From NCBI GenBank assembly GCA_015486285.1, contig WFRX01000443.1, positions 1 to 52,457 on the forward strand: DNA of 52,457 nt, given 5' to 3'. Each line of letters opens with the position of its first letter. The first letter of the stretch is position 1. Source of the DNA: a bacterium (lineage in GTDB: Bacteria > Desulfobacterota > DSWW01). The translations under genes were made by a program, and so were the position numbers. Positions 25,551 through 34,525 of this stretch are shown here, piece after piece. Below the pieces are notes generated by a model. That model made no database searches. It saw only the letters and a program-made list of their open reading frames with translations, and had not been told where the DNA came from.

Positions 25551-26327
25551 TTAAGAGGGGGCCTTCTCCTGCAGGAGCCGCTCGATCATCCCATCGGCCA
25601 GGGACACGAGGTCTTCGCTCCCCTCGAAAGGCGGCCGCGACTCCATGTCCGCCCGGATGATCGCATCCCGGTACGGCAGGAAGCCGAGCAGGGGGATTCC
25701 TGTAACATTTTTTTCGAGAAAGGCCTCGTCCTCGGGGCCACGTATCTTGTTTCCCACGGCGCCCAGCTTGAGCAGGCGGATGTCCTCCGCAAGTTCACGA
25801 ATCTTCTCCGCCGTCTCGATGCTGCGCCTCCCCGGCTCGAGGACCACGATCAGTCGGTCCACGAACTCCGAAGTACCCCGGCCGAGGTGTTCGATCCCGG
25901 CCTCCATATCCAGGAGAACCACCTCCGTTCTTTCAATCAGCAGGTGTTGTACCAGGGCCCTGAGCAGCGTACTCTCCGGGCATACGCAACCGCTGCCGCC
26001 CTTCTTCACGGTGCCCATGCGCATCAACCGGATGCCGTCGATCTCGGCGCTCAACTTGTCCGGAAGGTCATCCACCTTGGGATTCATGCGGAAAACCGCT
26101 CCAACGGTTCCCGGCCTTGCCCCGGTCCTCTCCTCGATCAGATCCGCCATTTCCGCAATCGGTCGGATCGTCTCGGGGCTGGGGTATCCCAGGGCCGCGG
26201 CCAGATTGGCATCCGGGTCCGCATCAATGGCAAGCACCCGGTATCCCCGGCCCGTAAAGGCCTTTGCAAGCAGGGCTGTGAGTGTTGTCTTCCCGACGCC
26301 CCCTTTCCCGCTGATAGCAAGTTTCAT
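25551..26327 (-). CDS. cooC: CooC-type nickel-insertion ATPase (copy 1)
   Basis: A 258-residue MinD/ArsA-fold ATPase. The deviant Walker A is SGKGGVGKTT (6-15) and AIDADPDANLAAAL follows. The Cys-x-Cys pair C114/C116 (GSGCVCPES) is the CooC nickel site at the dimer interface. CooC proteins drive nickel insertion into carbon monoxide dehydrogenase or acetyl-CoA synthase. The ATG at 26327 follows gggagaa. It stands alone here. A second, divergent paralogue lies at 33573-34331 near the acs genes; the two may serve different metalloenzymes. Confidence 0.92.
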   Translation of the reverse strand: MKLAISGKGGVGKTTLTALLAKAFTGRGYRVLAIDADPDANLAAALGYPSPETIRPIAEMADLIEERTGARPGTVGAVFRMNPKVDDLPDKLSAEIDGIRLMRMGTVKKGGSGCVCPESTLLRALVQHLLIERTEVVLLDMEAGIEHLGRGTSEFVDRLIVVLEPGRRSIETAEKIRELAEDIRLLKLGAVGNKIRGPEDEAFLEKNVTGIPLLGFLPYRDAIIRADMESRPPFEGSEDLVSLADGMIERLLQEKAPS

Positions 26328-26616
26328 CGCAGCCGTTCTCCCTTCGCTCGGATTTCCTTAAAACCTTTTTCGCAACACACCCTAAATTGTCAATCGACCG
26401 CGCTCGGCTTTCGTAATACGCAAGAGGGGAAAAAAACAAAATTGTCTGTATTTCAGCAGGTTACACAGACCGCCCCGCAGCCTTCGTCCCTTTTGCCTCC
26501 CTGGCATAGGCTTTGCTTTTCAGTATCGGGAAAACGCACCCTCTACTGAGGAGAGACTCGGCACGGGTCTTCCTGGAAGAGGCGTCTTCGAGCTGCAATC
26601 CCAAGAGGCTTGCCGA

Positions 26617-26958
26617 ATGTCGATGAGATACTTCACCCTTTCGGCCGTTTGCATGCTGATCTTCTGCATGCTGTTGGCCTTGAGTGGCACAACGGATTTC
26701 CCGGCCGTACACGATGAAATCCTTTCCCAGACCGGCGCTGTCGCCCCGATCCCGGCAGCAAAGCAACCGACGGCGGACCAGGCGATCGCTTCCGTGGTTC
26801 CTCGCTCCCAGGGTACGGGATTGGCGGCGGCCGAAGTCGACGCCACTGGAACCGTGAGAGGCACTACCCGCAACCGCCCTCTCCTGCTTCTCGGGATCGC
26901 GCTGGTCGCCGGCTGGACCCTTCTGAGTTTCCGGCTCTTCTCCAGGGCCCAAAAATGA
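26617..26958 (+). CDS. Small membrane protein with two transmembrane segments
   Basis: A 113-residue protein that I do not recognise. A hydrophobic segment at about 7-25 (LSAVCMLIFCMLLALSG) and another at about 88-105 (LLLLGIALVAGWTLLSF) flank an Ala/Thr/Gln-rich linker; the C-terminus is basic (RLFSRAQK). The topology fits an inner-membrane protein with a periplasmic loop. The ATG at 26617 is preceded by agaggct. The opposite strand is also open but far less protein-like. The position between cooC and the acs cluster gives no functional hint. Confidence 0.55.
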   Translation: MSMRYFTLSAVCMLIFCMLLALSGTTDFPAVHDEILSQTGAVAPIPAAKQPTADQAIASVVPRSQGTGLAAAEVDATGTVRGTTRNRPLLLLGIALVAGWTLLSFRLFSRAQK

Positions 26959-27012
26959 TCCCTCTCCATCCGCCCCCGGTTGAAGAAGAACAGCCCGTGG
27001 AGGAGCCCCCGA

Positions 27013-27648
27013 TCACTTCCTGCCGGCCATGCCGATCAGGCGATACGCCATCATCTGGGTCGACAAAACGATGTCTTCGGCAGGCAAATAGCGGACAACC
27101 GTTCGATTGAACAGGATCGTGAGGCGTGCCTCGAACTCCTCGTCCCCTTTCCAGAAAACGAGGGTTATAGGCACTCGAGGGAAAGCGGGGATGGTGACAG
27201 AGCAATCTCCCGGTTCATCCCTCCGCCCGCCCAGACGCTTCGAAGGCTCCAGGATTTCCTCCGGATTTCCGCCGAACCGGCCCAGCAGAGGCGCTACCGC
27301 GCGCTTCTCGAAGGTGGGCAGATAGAGCATCGCGTCCCGCACTTCTTTGAAGCTGATGTGATCCCCGGCCAGGGGGGTGCCGTCAGAGGTGCTGAAGTAG
27401 TGCAGGACCAGAATCTTCTCCCAGAGGGCCGGTTCCTTATCTCGGTCATCCTTGTAGGAGACGTCGCCGGACGGACAGCGGATCAGATAGGGCGTACCGA
27501 GAAAAGGAACCTCGGCATAGCCCTCCGCTCCCCCTGTTGCCGGTGTCCAGGGCACACCCGCCAGACCCGCCTGCCGGGCTGCATCCCTCTGCGCGAGGTC
27601 TTTCCGGGCCAACGCCAGGGCTATCTCGAAATCTTCCTGGGTCGGCAT
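27013..27648 (-). CDS. DUF3786 protein of the acs cluster
   Basis: A 211-residue DUF3786 protein without the Fe-S module of its paralogue at 3439-4275. Shared blocks include WEKILVLHYFSTSDGTPLAGDHISFKEV and VPITLVFWKGDEEFEARLTILFNRTVVRYLPAEDI, matching FFLLFWDAVPEEGFEARSKVLFDRSVTSYLDIES in the other. It is the last gene of the minus-strand acetyl-CoA synthase series, 17 bases after acsE. The function is unknown; the position argues for a role with the corrinoid protein or its methyltransferase. Confidence 0.87.
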   Translation of the reverse strand: MPTQEDFEIALALARKDLAQRDAARQAGLAGVPWTPATGGAEGYAEVPFLGTPYLIRCPSGDVSYKDDRDKEPALWEKILVLHYFSTSDGTPLAGDHISFKEVRDAMLYLPTFEKRAVAPLLGRFGGNPEEILEPSKRLGGRRDEPGDCSVTIPAFPRVPITLVFWKGDEEFEARLTILFNRTVVRYLPAEDIVLSTQMMAYRLIGMAGRK

Positions 27649-27665
27649 CGAAGGGGCCCTCCGAA

Positions 27666-28565
27666 CTACAGTTCCAGCCAGGAATCCGAGTACAGGCTGT
27701 GTCCGAGCAGGACCCGGGCGGTCTTGACGTAGTCCGTCTCCTCTTTCGAGAGCTTGGACATGTCGATCTCTTCGCCGTCCATGACCTTGCCCATCAGTTC
27801 CAGCAGTTCCGGCATCTTTCCCCGGGCGATATCATGGAGCGGCTGATCGAAGGCATCCACGATCGCGCCCTGTACCCCGGAGTGCATCAGAAGCATCAGG
27901 AAGGTCTGGTTGAGGATCGGCCGGAGGTGATCCGGGGAACCGTTGGAAACATTCGACAGGCCGTTCGTGGATCGAGTCCCGGGTGCGAGGTCCTGCTGGA
28001 CCTGATAAAGGCCAAGGCAGTGGGGGATCTGGTCCTGCTGCACGTTTACCGGCGTCACGATCGGGTCCACATAGATATCCTCGGGCTGGATACCCGCCTC
28101 GGTGGCCGCCATGTACAGCTCAGAAACGAACATGGCACGCTCATCCGTGTCCCTCGGCATGCCTTCCGGCCCCCAGAGAAGCGCCACCATGCCGGCATCG
28201 TACTTGGCGGCCAGCGGAATGAGCGCCTCCATCCGCTGGGGCCTGGCCATGATCGAGTTGACAATCGCCTTTCCCTTCTTCGGCTGGTATGTCTTCAGCC
28301 CGGCCTCGATCGCCTCGACGTTGCTCGTATCGAGAAAAAGCGGCAGGTCGGTTACCTCCTGGACGGTCTTGACGATCCACTCCATCAGCTCAGGCCCGCC
28401 TTTCCGGGCGGGTCCGATGTTCAGATCGATGAAATCGACCCCGGCTTCCGTCTCTCGCTCTGCCATTTCCCGAATCGGGCCGGGATCCTTGTTCTTCATG
28501 GCGGGCCCGAGCGTCTTGGAAATCACGTTCAGGTTTTCGCCGGTCAGGTAGATGTACTGGGCCAT
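27666..28565 (-). CDS. acsE: Methyl-THF:corrinoid/iron-sulfur protein methyltransferase
   Basis: A 299-residue TIM-barrel pterin-binding methyltransferase that moves the methyl group from methyl-THF to the cobalt of AcsCD. Conserved stretches are TGENLNVISKTLGPAM, GVDFIDLNIGPARKGGPELM, PLFLDTSNVEAIEAGL and TNGLSNVSNGSPD. The ATG at 28565 (ribosome site gtggggga) gives the usual N-terminus; the frame extends seven codons upstream to 28586. It lies between acsC and the DUF3786 gene in one operon. Confidence 0.95.
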   Translation of the reverse strand: MAQYIYLTGENLNVISKTLGPAMKNKDPGPIREMAERETEAGVDFIDLNIGPARKGGPELMEWIVKTVQEVTDLPLFLDTSNVEAIEAGLKTYQPKKGKAIVNSIMARPQRMEALIPLAAKYDAGMVALLWGPEGMPRDTDERAMFVSELYMAATEAGIQPEDIYVDPIVTPVNVQQDQIPHCLGLYQVQQDLAPGTRSTNGLSNVSNGSPDHLRPILNQTFLMLLMHSGVQGAIVDAFDQPLHDIARGKMPELLELMGKVMDGEEIDMSKLSKEETDYVKTARVLLGHSLYSDSWLEL

Positions 28566-28650
28566 TTCGTATTCCCCCACTAGCAACGGATTGCGTTCAG
28601 TTTGCTTTTTCGGATCGGCCGTCCGTTTTGAAAAGCGGTCCGGCCTGCCG

Positions 28651-29988
28651 TCACCCTTTCAGAAAAGCCGGGATATGGGCCGCTTCGCGAGGTCCGATCA
28701 CGATCTTCCAGTCGGGCAGTTCCTCTTCCAGCTCGCCGCTCATGCCGGCGGCCAGACCCGGGATGATCAACGTGTGTTCCTTGACCTTATCCGAAATCCC
28801 GCATTTCTTGACGAAGATCCCGATGGCGTCGGCAACGAACTTGCCTGCCGCCCAGGCGGTCATCACCGAAAGCCCCTCGGTGTCGATGATGAGCAGGTAC
28901 GACGGCACCCGGCTCGACTCGATCTCTCCCATCACGATGAAGTAGGTCAGCGAGAAGTTCGTGGTGATCAGGACCGGGGAATTCTCGTCCGGGTTTCCGA
29001 TTTCGTAGATGCCTTCCTTCGTTGCCATGGGCCGCTGGGGATCCGTGTAGATGTTGAGCCGGTTGACCAGCAGGGGAAACATCGCCTGCCCCTGGATATC
29101 GCTCAGGAGCGCGATCCCGCCGTACTTGTTGATCATCAGGGCCGCATACATGGCCTCCTTCATCGGATCATCCGTCATCTCGCATGGCAACGTGATGGTC
29201 GGAAACCCGAGGGCGGTAAATTTCTTCTCCAGGGCCAGCCGCCGGATGGCCACCTGATCCCGGAGAAGGGTCTTGATCTCCCTGGCTCCGGAGTCGATGA
29301 CCAGGTCCTTGAGCCCAGCCTTGGTGAGCTTGTCCGTGAGTTCCGCCACCTCGTCCAGGCTCGTACCCTTGACGGCGAGCGGGCATTCGGTCTCCTTGGC
29401 CAGCTCGGCCGCCGCGTCTGCGTTGTCCTTGGTGGCCGCATAGAGGAGAGGCTTTCGATCCTTGGCGGCCATGGCCCCCGCCTTGAGCGCGTCCATGTTG
29501 TCCGACATGAGGACGAGATTCAGGGAAGTCATGCCCTGCACCTTGTTGACAAGGGCCTCGAATTTCGCCGGATCACCGGACTCGCACTTGCAGGCCACGA
29601 GGTCCGGCCGCAACATGATGCCCACCCGCTCGTATTCGAGCTTGTCCGCCTTCTCCACCTTCGCTGTCACTTCGTCGTCGCTCATCGTATCGGAGACGAC
29701 AACACCGAGACCCGTCGGGTTGAAGAAGGTCTTTTCGTGCCTGTAGAGGACCAGTTCGCCACCCACCTTCAGGGCATTGTCCCCGGTCCCGATGGTGACG
29801 GCCCGGATCGGCGGAGCCGATGATTCCGCGAGCTGCGCCTTGGACTCTTCAGAGACATGGGGACATTTGTCCAGTTCCGCTTTGCCTGCCGCCAAGGCCA
29901 TGGCAAAAGCAAGGCATGTGGGAAAGCCACAGTCCTTGCAGTTGGTCTTGGGTAAAAGCTTGAAAATTTGGATCCCTGTCATCGCCAT
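28651..29988 (-). CDS. acsC: Corrinoid/iron-sulfur protein, large subunit
   Basis: A 445-residue subunit carrying the 4Fe-4S reductive-activation domain at the N-terminus (Cys17, 20, 25, 42; TNCKDCGFPTCLAFA). A TIM barrel and a C-terminal cobamide-binding domain (about 330-445) follow. With AcsD it carries the methyl group from AcsE to acetyl-CoA synthase. The ATG at 29988 has a near-perfect aggagaag ribosome site. Between acsB (76-base gap) and acsE. Confidence 0.96.
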   Translation of the reverse strand: MAMTGIQIFKLLPKTNCKDCGFPTCLAFAMALAAGKAELDKCPHVSEESKAQLAESSAPPIRAVTIGTGDNALKVGGELVLYRHEKTFFNPTGLGVVVSDTMSDDEVTAKVEKADKLEYERVGIMLRPDLVACKCESGDPAKFEALVNKVQGMTSLNLVLMSDNMDALKAGAMAAKDRKPLLYAATKDNADAAAELAKETECPLAVKGTSLDEVAELTDKLTKAGLKDLVIDSGAREIKTLLRDQVAIRRLALEKKFTALGFPTITLPCEMTDDPMKEAMYAALMINKYGGIALLSDIQGQAMFPLLVNRLNIYTDPQRPMATKEGIYEIGNPDENSPVLITTNFSLTYFIVMGEIESSRVPSYLLIIDTEGLSVMTAWAAGKFVADAIGIFVKKCGISDKVKEHTLIIPGLAAGMSGELEEELPDWKIVIGPREAAHIPAFLKG

Positions 29989-30064
29989 GGTTCTTCTCCT
30001 TCCTCTCCGCAATAGATATTTTCGCGGTGTGTACGCGAAGGTTTGTTTTCCTTTTCCTGTCGGG

Positions 30065-32269
30065 TTACATGATCGGATCCATTGTCAGGGCCGGATGTCC
30101 CTTCTCCTCGAGCCAGGGATAAATCTCTTCTTCCGTAATCCCCACGGTCTCGTCCGCGATCTTGTCCGGAAAGTCGGGAATACCCAATTCTTCGCACAGG
30201 GCCTTCAGCCTGGGCATGATTTCTTCCTTGAGCCGCTTGGGCATCCAGATCATCCGCTGGATACCGCCCTCGGCCCGGATGAACTTCCTCTGGGTGATGT
30301 AATACTTGCTGTGTCCCACGAAGCCGGGGGTGCTCACCCCCCCGCCGATGGTCCCGGCCAGGGTGGTGAACTTCATGCCGCAGGGGGTTTCGCCACGATG
30401 ATCCCGGTCCACGGTCATGATCCCGTTACACATGGGCAGCACGGCGGCGATGCACTCGCAACAGCCGCAGGTGGTCATCGGCTCTTCCATGATGCTGTAC
30501 AGGTTATACGATTCGATCTTCTGGCGCGAAGCGCTGTAAACGAAATCGTTGATGCCCTGGTACCGGCCCAGCCGTTCGTCCAGCAACTCGCCCTTCTCCA
30601 CGGGCTGGTTGGGGCCAGTCGGGTTGATCTCGAAGGCCGCCTTGCAGTCGAGCCAGTTGTACGCGCCGCACAGGCCGGTCCGCTCGGGGCTGATCACGCA
30701 CACGTGGGTCGGGGCGAAGGACTGGCAGAGGGTGCAGGAGTAATACATGTCCGTTCCCTCGTCGGTCATGCCCTCGATGCGCTCGTCCCGCACCTTGTAC
30801 GTGTCGCGCGCGAGCTGGGTGATCTCGTCCACCTTGTCCTTGTCGGTGTAAACGGTCACCTGAACCTTGTCCAGGATGGTGTTGAAGTCCTGGTGAAACT
30901 TGGCATGCAGGATCGATCCGAAATGCTTCAGCTCGAAGCCCTTCTCCACCGCCGACTTGGAAACCCGCACCCAGGCGATGTCCCGCTGGCCGATGTGCAT
31001 GGTGCCCTGGGCGTAGTTGATCAGGTGATGGATCTGCCTTTCCAGGATCGGCTCGAAGTCTTCCTGCATCTTCCTTCCCGCCACCTCCACATAGATGGCG
31101 AGCGGCAGCTTTGCGCCCGGCTCCACGTCCTTCAGGTCCGGCCCGACCAGCTCGATCTTGCCGTCCTCGACCGCGTTCATGTCCTTCATCTGGACGAGTT
31201 CCACGGCCTGCGTCCGGCCGCCGCCCATCTCCGCGTAGATGTCCTCCCCGCGGACGCGCTCCCCCTCGAAGGCGGGCCCGTAGGCGACCGGCACCGGGAC
31301 CTCGGCCACCTGAACCTTCAGGCCGCGGACCTCGATCGCCTTGCTTACGATCTCATTGTGGGGGATGTTGGAGACCACATGCTCGTACGTACAGATACCG
31401 GTGGGCAGGATTTCGGGGATCGGCGTGTCGGCGATGACGGGGAACCCGTAGTTCACCGCGCCCACCCCGTTGGCGTACCACTCGTCGGTCACCTCGCCCA
31501 GGGTCATGGCAAAGGCGAAGATACGGTTCTTGTTGTACAGAAGAATCTTGCGGAAATCGCCCGGCTTGACGCCGCCGAAGCTCATGGCCGCCCGGGTTGC
31601 GAAGCCGATGGCATAGACGGTGGCGCTGGTGTCGGGCCCGAAGGGCACCAGGCGGGTATTCCACCCGACCTGCACCCCCGCCTCCACGAGCTGTTTGGCG
31701 AAACAGGTCCCATGATCTTCGGAGGCCATAAAAACGTACAGGTTCTTCTTCTGGAGCTCGAGGGCGATCTCAGAGGCGATTTCCTTCGAGGGTGCGGCGC
31801 CAAGGATGGCCGCGAACCCCGGGGCCGTTCCGTCGACGAACTCTACGCCGCGCTTTCGCAGGATGATGTCGTCCGCCGCACCCAGCCAGGGATGGGCCTC
31901 GTCCGGCTCCTCGGCCGACAGGTAGAAGTCGGGCTCCTCGATGTACCGGATCGCCTCCTCGCATTCCTCGGCGAAGAAGGCAGCCATGCCCGCGTCCAGG
32001 GCGGGTCCGAGGTACGGTAGGTGGTGGTTTTCTGCCGGGATGGGCGGGAGCAGATCACGGCAACGCTCAAAAACGGGCTTCATGTCTTCGAGCGTCTTTA
32101 CCGCCATCCCGGTGATTCCGTAAATGATCGGAAGGTAGTAGCCGGTGTTGGGGAAGGCCACCTCCTGCGTGGCGCCGAACTTCTCCATGGCCTCGTTCCA
32201 CTTTTTCTCCGCCCGGTCGATGATCTTGTGGGCACCTCGAATCCCGGCGCTTGCAATGATCTTTGACAT
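30065..32269 (-). CDS. acsB: Acetyl-CoA synthase (CODH/ACS alpha subunit)
   Basis: A 734-residue protein, the full bacterial length. It condenses the methyl group, CO and CoA into acetyl-CoA. The A-cluster ligands are all present: Cys512, 515, 524 and 534 for the 4Fe-4S cluster, and Cys601 and Cys603 (CGCCEC) for the distal nickel. Each is offset by six from the Moorella numbering as I recall it. The N-terminal domain that docks to carbon monoxide dehydrogenase is intact, unlike archaeal forms, although no CODH subunit gene is in the window. Second gene of the operon after acsD. Confidence 0.97.
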   Translation of the reverse strand: MSKIIASAGIRGAHKIIDRAEKKWNEAMEKFGATQEVAFPNTGYYLPIIYGITGMAVKTLEDMKPVFERCRDLLPPIPAENHHLPYLGPALDAGMAAFFAEECEEAIRYIEEPDFYLSAEEPDEAHPWLGAADDIILRKRGVEFVDGTAPGFAAILGAAPSKEIASEIALELQKKNLYVFMASEDHGTCFAKQLVEAGVQVGWNTRLVPFGPDTSATVYAIGFATRAAMSFGGVKPGDFRKILLYNKNRIFAFAMTLGEVTDEWYANGVGAVNYGFPVIADTPIPEILPTGICTYEHVVSNIPHNEIVSKAIEVRGLKVQVAEVPVPVAYGPAFEGERVRGEDIYAEMGGGRTQAVELVQMKDMNAVEDGKIELVGPDLKDVEPGAKLPLAIYVEVAGRKMQEDFEPILERQIHHLINYAQGTMHIGQRDIAWVRVSKSAVEKGFELKHFGSILHAKFHQDFNTILDKVQVTVYTDKDKVDEITQLARDTYKVRDERIEGMTDEGTDMYYSCTLCQSFAPTHVCVISPERTGLCGAYNWLDCKAAFEINPTGPNQPVEKGELLDERLGRYQGINDFVYSASRQKIESYNLYSIMEEPMTTCGCCECIAAVLPMCNGIMTVDRDHRGETPCGMKFTTLAGTIGGGVSTPGFVGHSKYYITQRKFIRAEGGIQRMIWMPKRLKEEIMPRLKALCEELGIPDFPDKIADETVGITEEEIYPWLEEKGHPALTMDPIM

Positions 32270-32354
32270 CTAATCGACTCCTTCTTATTGGGGTAATGAT
32301 TCGTCGTATAACCGTTCTCAAACGGGCCTTGTACGGTTTCTATAGCGCGTCGCT

Positions 32355-33299
32355 TCAGCCCATAAGCTCCTGAATCATGCTGCGGACGAGCTTGACGGTC
32401 TCCGGATGCCTGAGGATCAGGATGTTGGCGCCCGCAAGCAGAAGGTCCTGGGCGGTGATGGCCTCCATCAGAACCCCCCGCTGGGTCGGGTCGCCCAGCT
32501 CCGGCGCCTCCTCGATCGTCTGCTTGGCCTCCTTGGTCTTCCAGACCTCCTTGCCGATGTTGCAGATCATCGGAAGCTGGAGCTTTTCGTCCTGCTGCAC
32601 CATGGCCGCCATGCGGATCCGCTCCATGACGGAGTAGGTATACTCGAGACCGTATCCCAGGCCCCCCGTTGTCGGGTCGATGAGGATCTGTTCATCCGGC
32701 ACGCCCAGGTTGCCGAGAAGGATGTTGAGCTGCTTGGCCAGGTTGATGTCGATCGGCGTGTTCGCGATCACGGTGTGCTTGTACGCGATGGCCGCCGCCC
32801 CGATCTTCTTGTAATTCCCTTCCTGCACGGGGCCCACCATCAAATGCCTGCCCTCGCACACCTCGCACACCATCCGGAGGACATCGCTGTCCTTTTCCAC
32901 GTTGGCGGTCCCGTACACGATCAGAGGCACATCGATCGAATCGGCGACCTTTTTCACCATCTCGGCGGCCTCTTCAGCGGAGCGGTCCAGCCCGTTGGGG
33001 TCCGTACTGGCCAGTTCCAGATCGATCATGTCCGCCCCATACTCCTGGATGCACTTCTGGGCCCAGGCAACCGGATCGTCCCACACGTCCGAAAAAAGCT
33101 CCCGAATCGTTGCGGCGCATTCTTCGGGAGGCGTATCCTGGACATCCATGGCGATCCGGGGCGCGTTGGGCAGGGCGCCTTCAAAGCCGTAGAAAGGATA
33201 GGCTTCATCCCCTCCGACGAGAATCCCCTTGGAGGGGTCCCCGATAGGAATCGTTTTGATCTTTCCTGTATAGGATACCTTCGGTATTTCTACAGCCAT
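32355..33299 (-). CDS. acsD: Corrinoid/iron-sulfur protein, small subunit
   Basis: A 314-residue TIM-barrel subunit that pairs with AcsC to cradle the cobamide. Recognised by MDVQDTPPEECAATIRELFSD, YGADMIDLELASTDPNG, the ILIDPTTGGLGYGLEYTYSVMERIR block and LRHPETVKLVR near the end. The ATG at 33299 follows caaggaggtg. It is the first gene of the acs operon; a good promoter lies 135 bases upstream. Confidence 0.95.
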   Translation of the reverse strand: MAVEIPKVSYTGKIKTIPIGDPSKGILVGGDEAYPFYGFEGALPNAPRIAMDVQDTPPEECAATIRELFSDVWDDPVAWAQKCIQEYGADMIDLELASTDPNGLDRSAEEAAEMVKKVADSIDVPLIVYGTANVEKDSDVLRMVCEVCEGRHLMVGPVQEGNYKKIGAAAIAYKHTVIANTPIDINLAKQLNILLGNLGVPDEQILIDPTTGGLGYGLEYTYSVMERIRMAAMVQQDEKLQLPMICNIGKEVWKTKEAKQTIEEAPELGDPTQRGVLMEAITAQDLLLAGANILILRHPETVKLVRSMIQELMG

Positions 33300-33433
33300 T
33301 CTGACACCTCCTTGTTCATACGGTTTCGCTGTGGGAAAACGCTGGCAATTTCTCTCTTCTCCGTTCAGGGCCGGAGGCCTGAGACGGATCGGTTGATAGA
33401 GGGCAACTCGGCGAAATATTGAGAAAGAGGGTT

Positions 33434-33462
33434 ATTTTATCCGACATCGGAGACCCCGTCAA
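33434..33462 (-). promoter_or_regulatory. Sigma-70-type promoter of the acs operon
   Basis: On the minus strand, TTGACG (33462-33457) and TAAAAT (33439-33434) are separated by 17 bases. The box pair comes just after a terminator of the upstream cooC-like gene and leaves about 130 bases of leader before acsD. Confidence 0.72.
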
Positions 33463-33473
33463 TATTCTCGCGG

Positions 33474-33495
33474 AAAAACCGGCGCATGAAGCGCC
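33474..33495 (-). terminator. Terminator after the cooC-like gene
   Basis: On the minus strand, ggcgc-ttcat-gcgcc is followed by ggttttt. The stem is short (five base pairs) but GC-only. It sits between the cooC-like gene and the acs promoter. Confidence 0.55.
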
Positions 33496-33572
33496 TGTCC
33501 TGCTGATTTTCCAAATTTTTCCAGCTTCTTGCCATGGATTCCCTGTGGGAGGAACGCTCACGCAACCGCCCG

Positions 33573-34331
33573 TCACGTCAGGCGGAGTTCGTCGAGTATA
33601 CGCTCCGAGGCCTCTACCGCCGGACTCGAGTCCGGCAGCTCCGTCAGGGGCCGCAGGGCGAGGTCGTACTCGTCGATCAACGTGTCGGGAGGAATCTTCC
33701 CGAGGAGGGGAATCCCGGAAGCCTGGATCTCCTCCTCCAGGGCCCCCGCCAGGGGATCCGGGGCCCGGGAAACGACAAGAGACACCCTGGCGACGTCCAG
33801 ATTGAGTTCCTTGATCAGGGCGTGAATCCGCCGGGCGGAACGGAGGCCGCGAATGGAGGGATCGCTCACCAGGATCATGTGGTCGATCGTATCCGAAGTC
33901 CTCCGGCTCAAATGTTCCATGCCGGCTTCGTTGTCGATCACCACGACGGGGTAATTCCCGGAAAGGTCCTCCACGAAACCCCGGAGAATCACATTCGGGT
34001 AGCAGTAGCAGCCGGGGCCCTCGCCTCTGCCCATGGCGACCAGGTCCATGCCCTTGCCTTCCGCCACGGCACTGTGCATTTTGATTTGCAGATAGGCCTC
34101 TTTGGTCATACCCGGGGGGATCGACGCCTTGTCGTCGATGAATTCCGCGAGGATGGAACCGACCGTGGCCTCGCAAGGCATGCCGACCGCCTCGGGCAAA
34201 TTGGTGTTCGGATCGGCATCCACCACCAGGATCGGCCCTTTCCCCCTCTTGAGCAGGCCCCGGACGAGGAGCGCCGCCAGGGTGGTCTTTCCCACCCCTC
34301 CCTTGCCGCCAACCGCTATCCTGTATCCCAT
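33573..34331 (-). CDS. CooC/AcsF-type nickel-insertion ATPase (copy 2)
   Basis: A 252-residue MinD-fold ATPase with GGKGGVGKTT (8-17), VVDADPNTNLPEAVG and a Cys-x-Cys pair C108/C110 (GPGCYCYPN). It is the same family as the protein at 25551-26327 but clearly divergent. Its place directly upstream of acsD suggests it is the AcsF-like maturase for acetyl-CoA synthase, leaving copy 1 for carbon monoxide dehydrogenase; this is inference. The ATG at 34331 lacks a strong ribosome site. Confidence 0.92.
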   Translation of the reverse strand: MGYRIAVGGKGGVGKTTLAALLVRGLLKRGKGPILVVDADPNTNLPEAVGMPCEATVGSILAEFIDDKASIPPGMTKEAYLQIKMHSAVAEGKGMDLVAMGRGEGPGCYCYPNVILRGFVEDLSGNYPVVVIDNEAGMEHLSRRTSDTIDHMILVSDPSIRGLRSARRIHALIKELNLDVARVSLVVSRAPDPLAGALEEEIQASGIPLLGKIPPDTLIDEYDLALRPLTELPDSSPAVEASERILDELRLT

Positions 34332-34525
34332 CTTTTGCTACTTTCAGCAGGTGTTCAGATGTTTTGAAGCCACTCGTCTCGCTGAACCGCTGTGGGTCAA
34401 AGCCGGCAGGCCAAAGGATCAAGGCAAAGGGGATATTCTCAAACACCCCATGTCTGCAGGATCCTAGAGCATTGTCTCTTGGCTGTCGCCGCCGGATCCT
34501 TTTCCCTTGGACCGTCTCCCCCCTG

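Noticed and set aside
26461..26952. Minus-strand frame opposite the small membrane protein.
   Set aside because: No ribosome site and strongly polar, irregular composition; the plus-strand frame has clear membrane segments.
29777..32020. A 747-codon open frame on the plus strand opposite acsC/acsB.
   Set aside because: It is a high-GC antisense shadow of acsB, rich in His, Arg, Leu and Gly without any domain.
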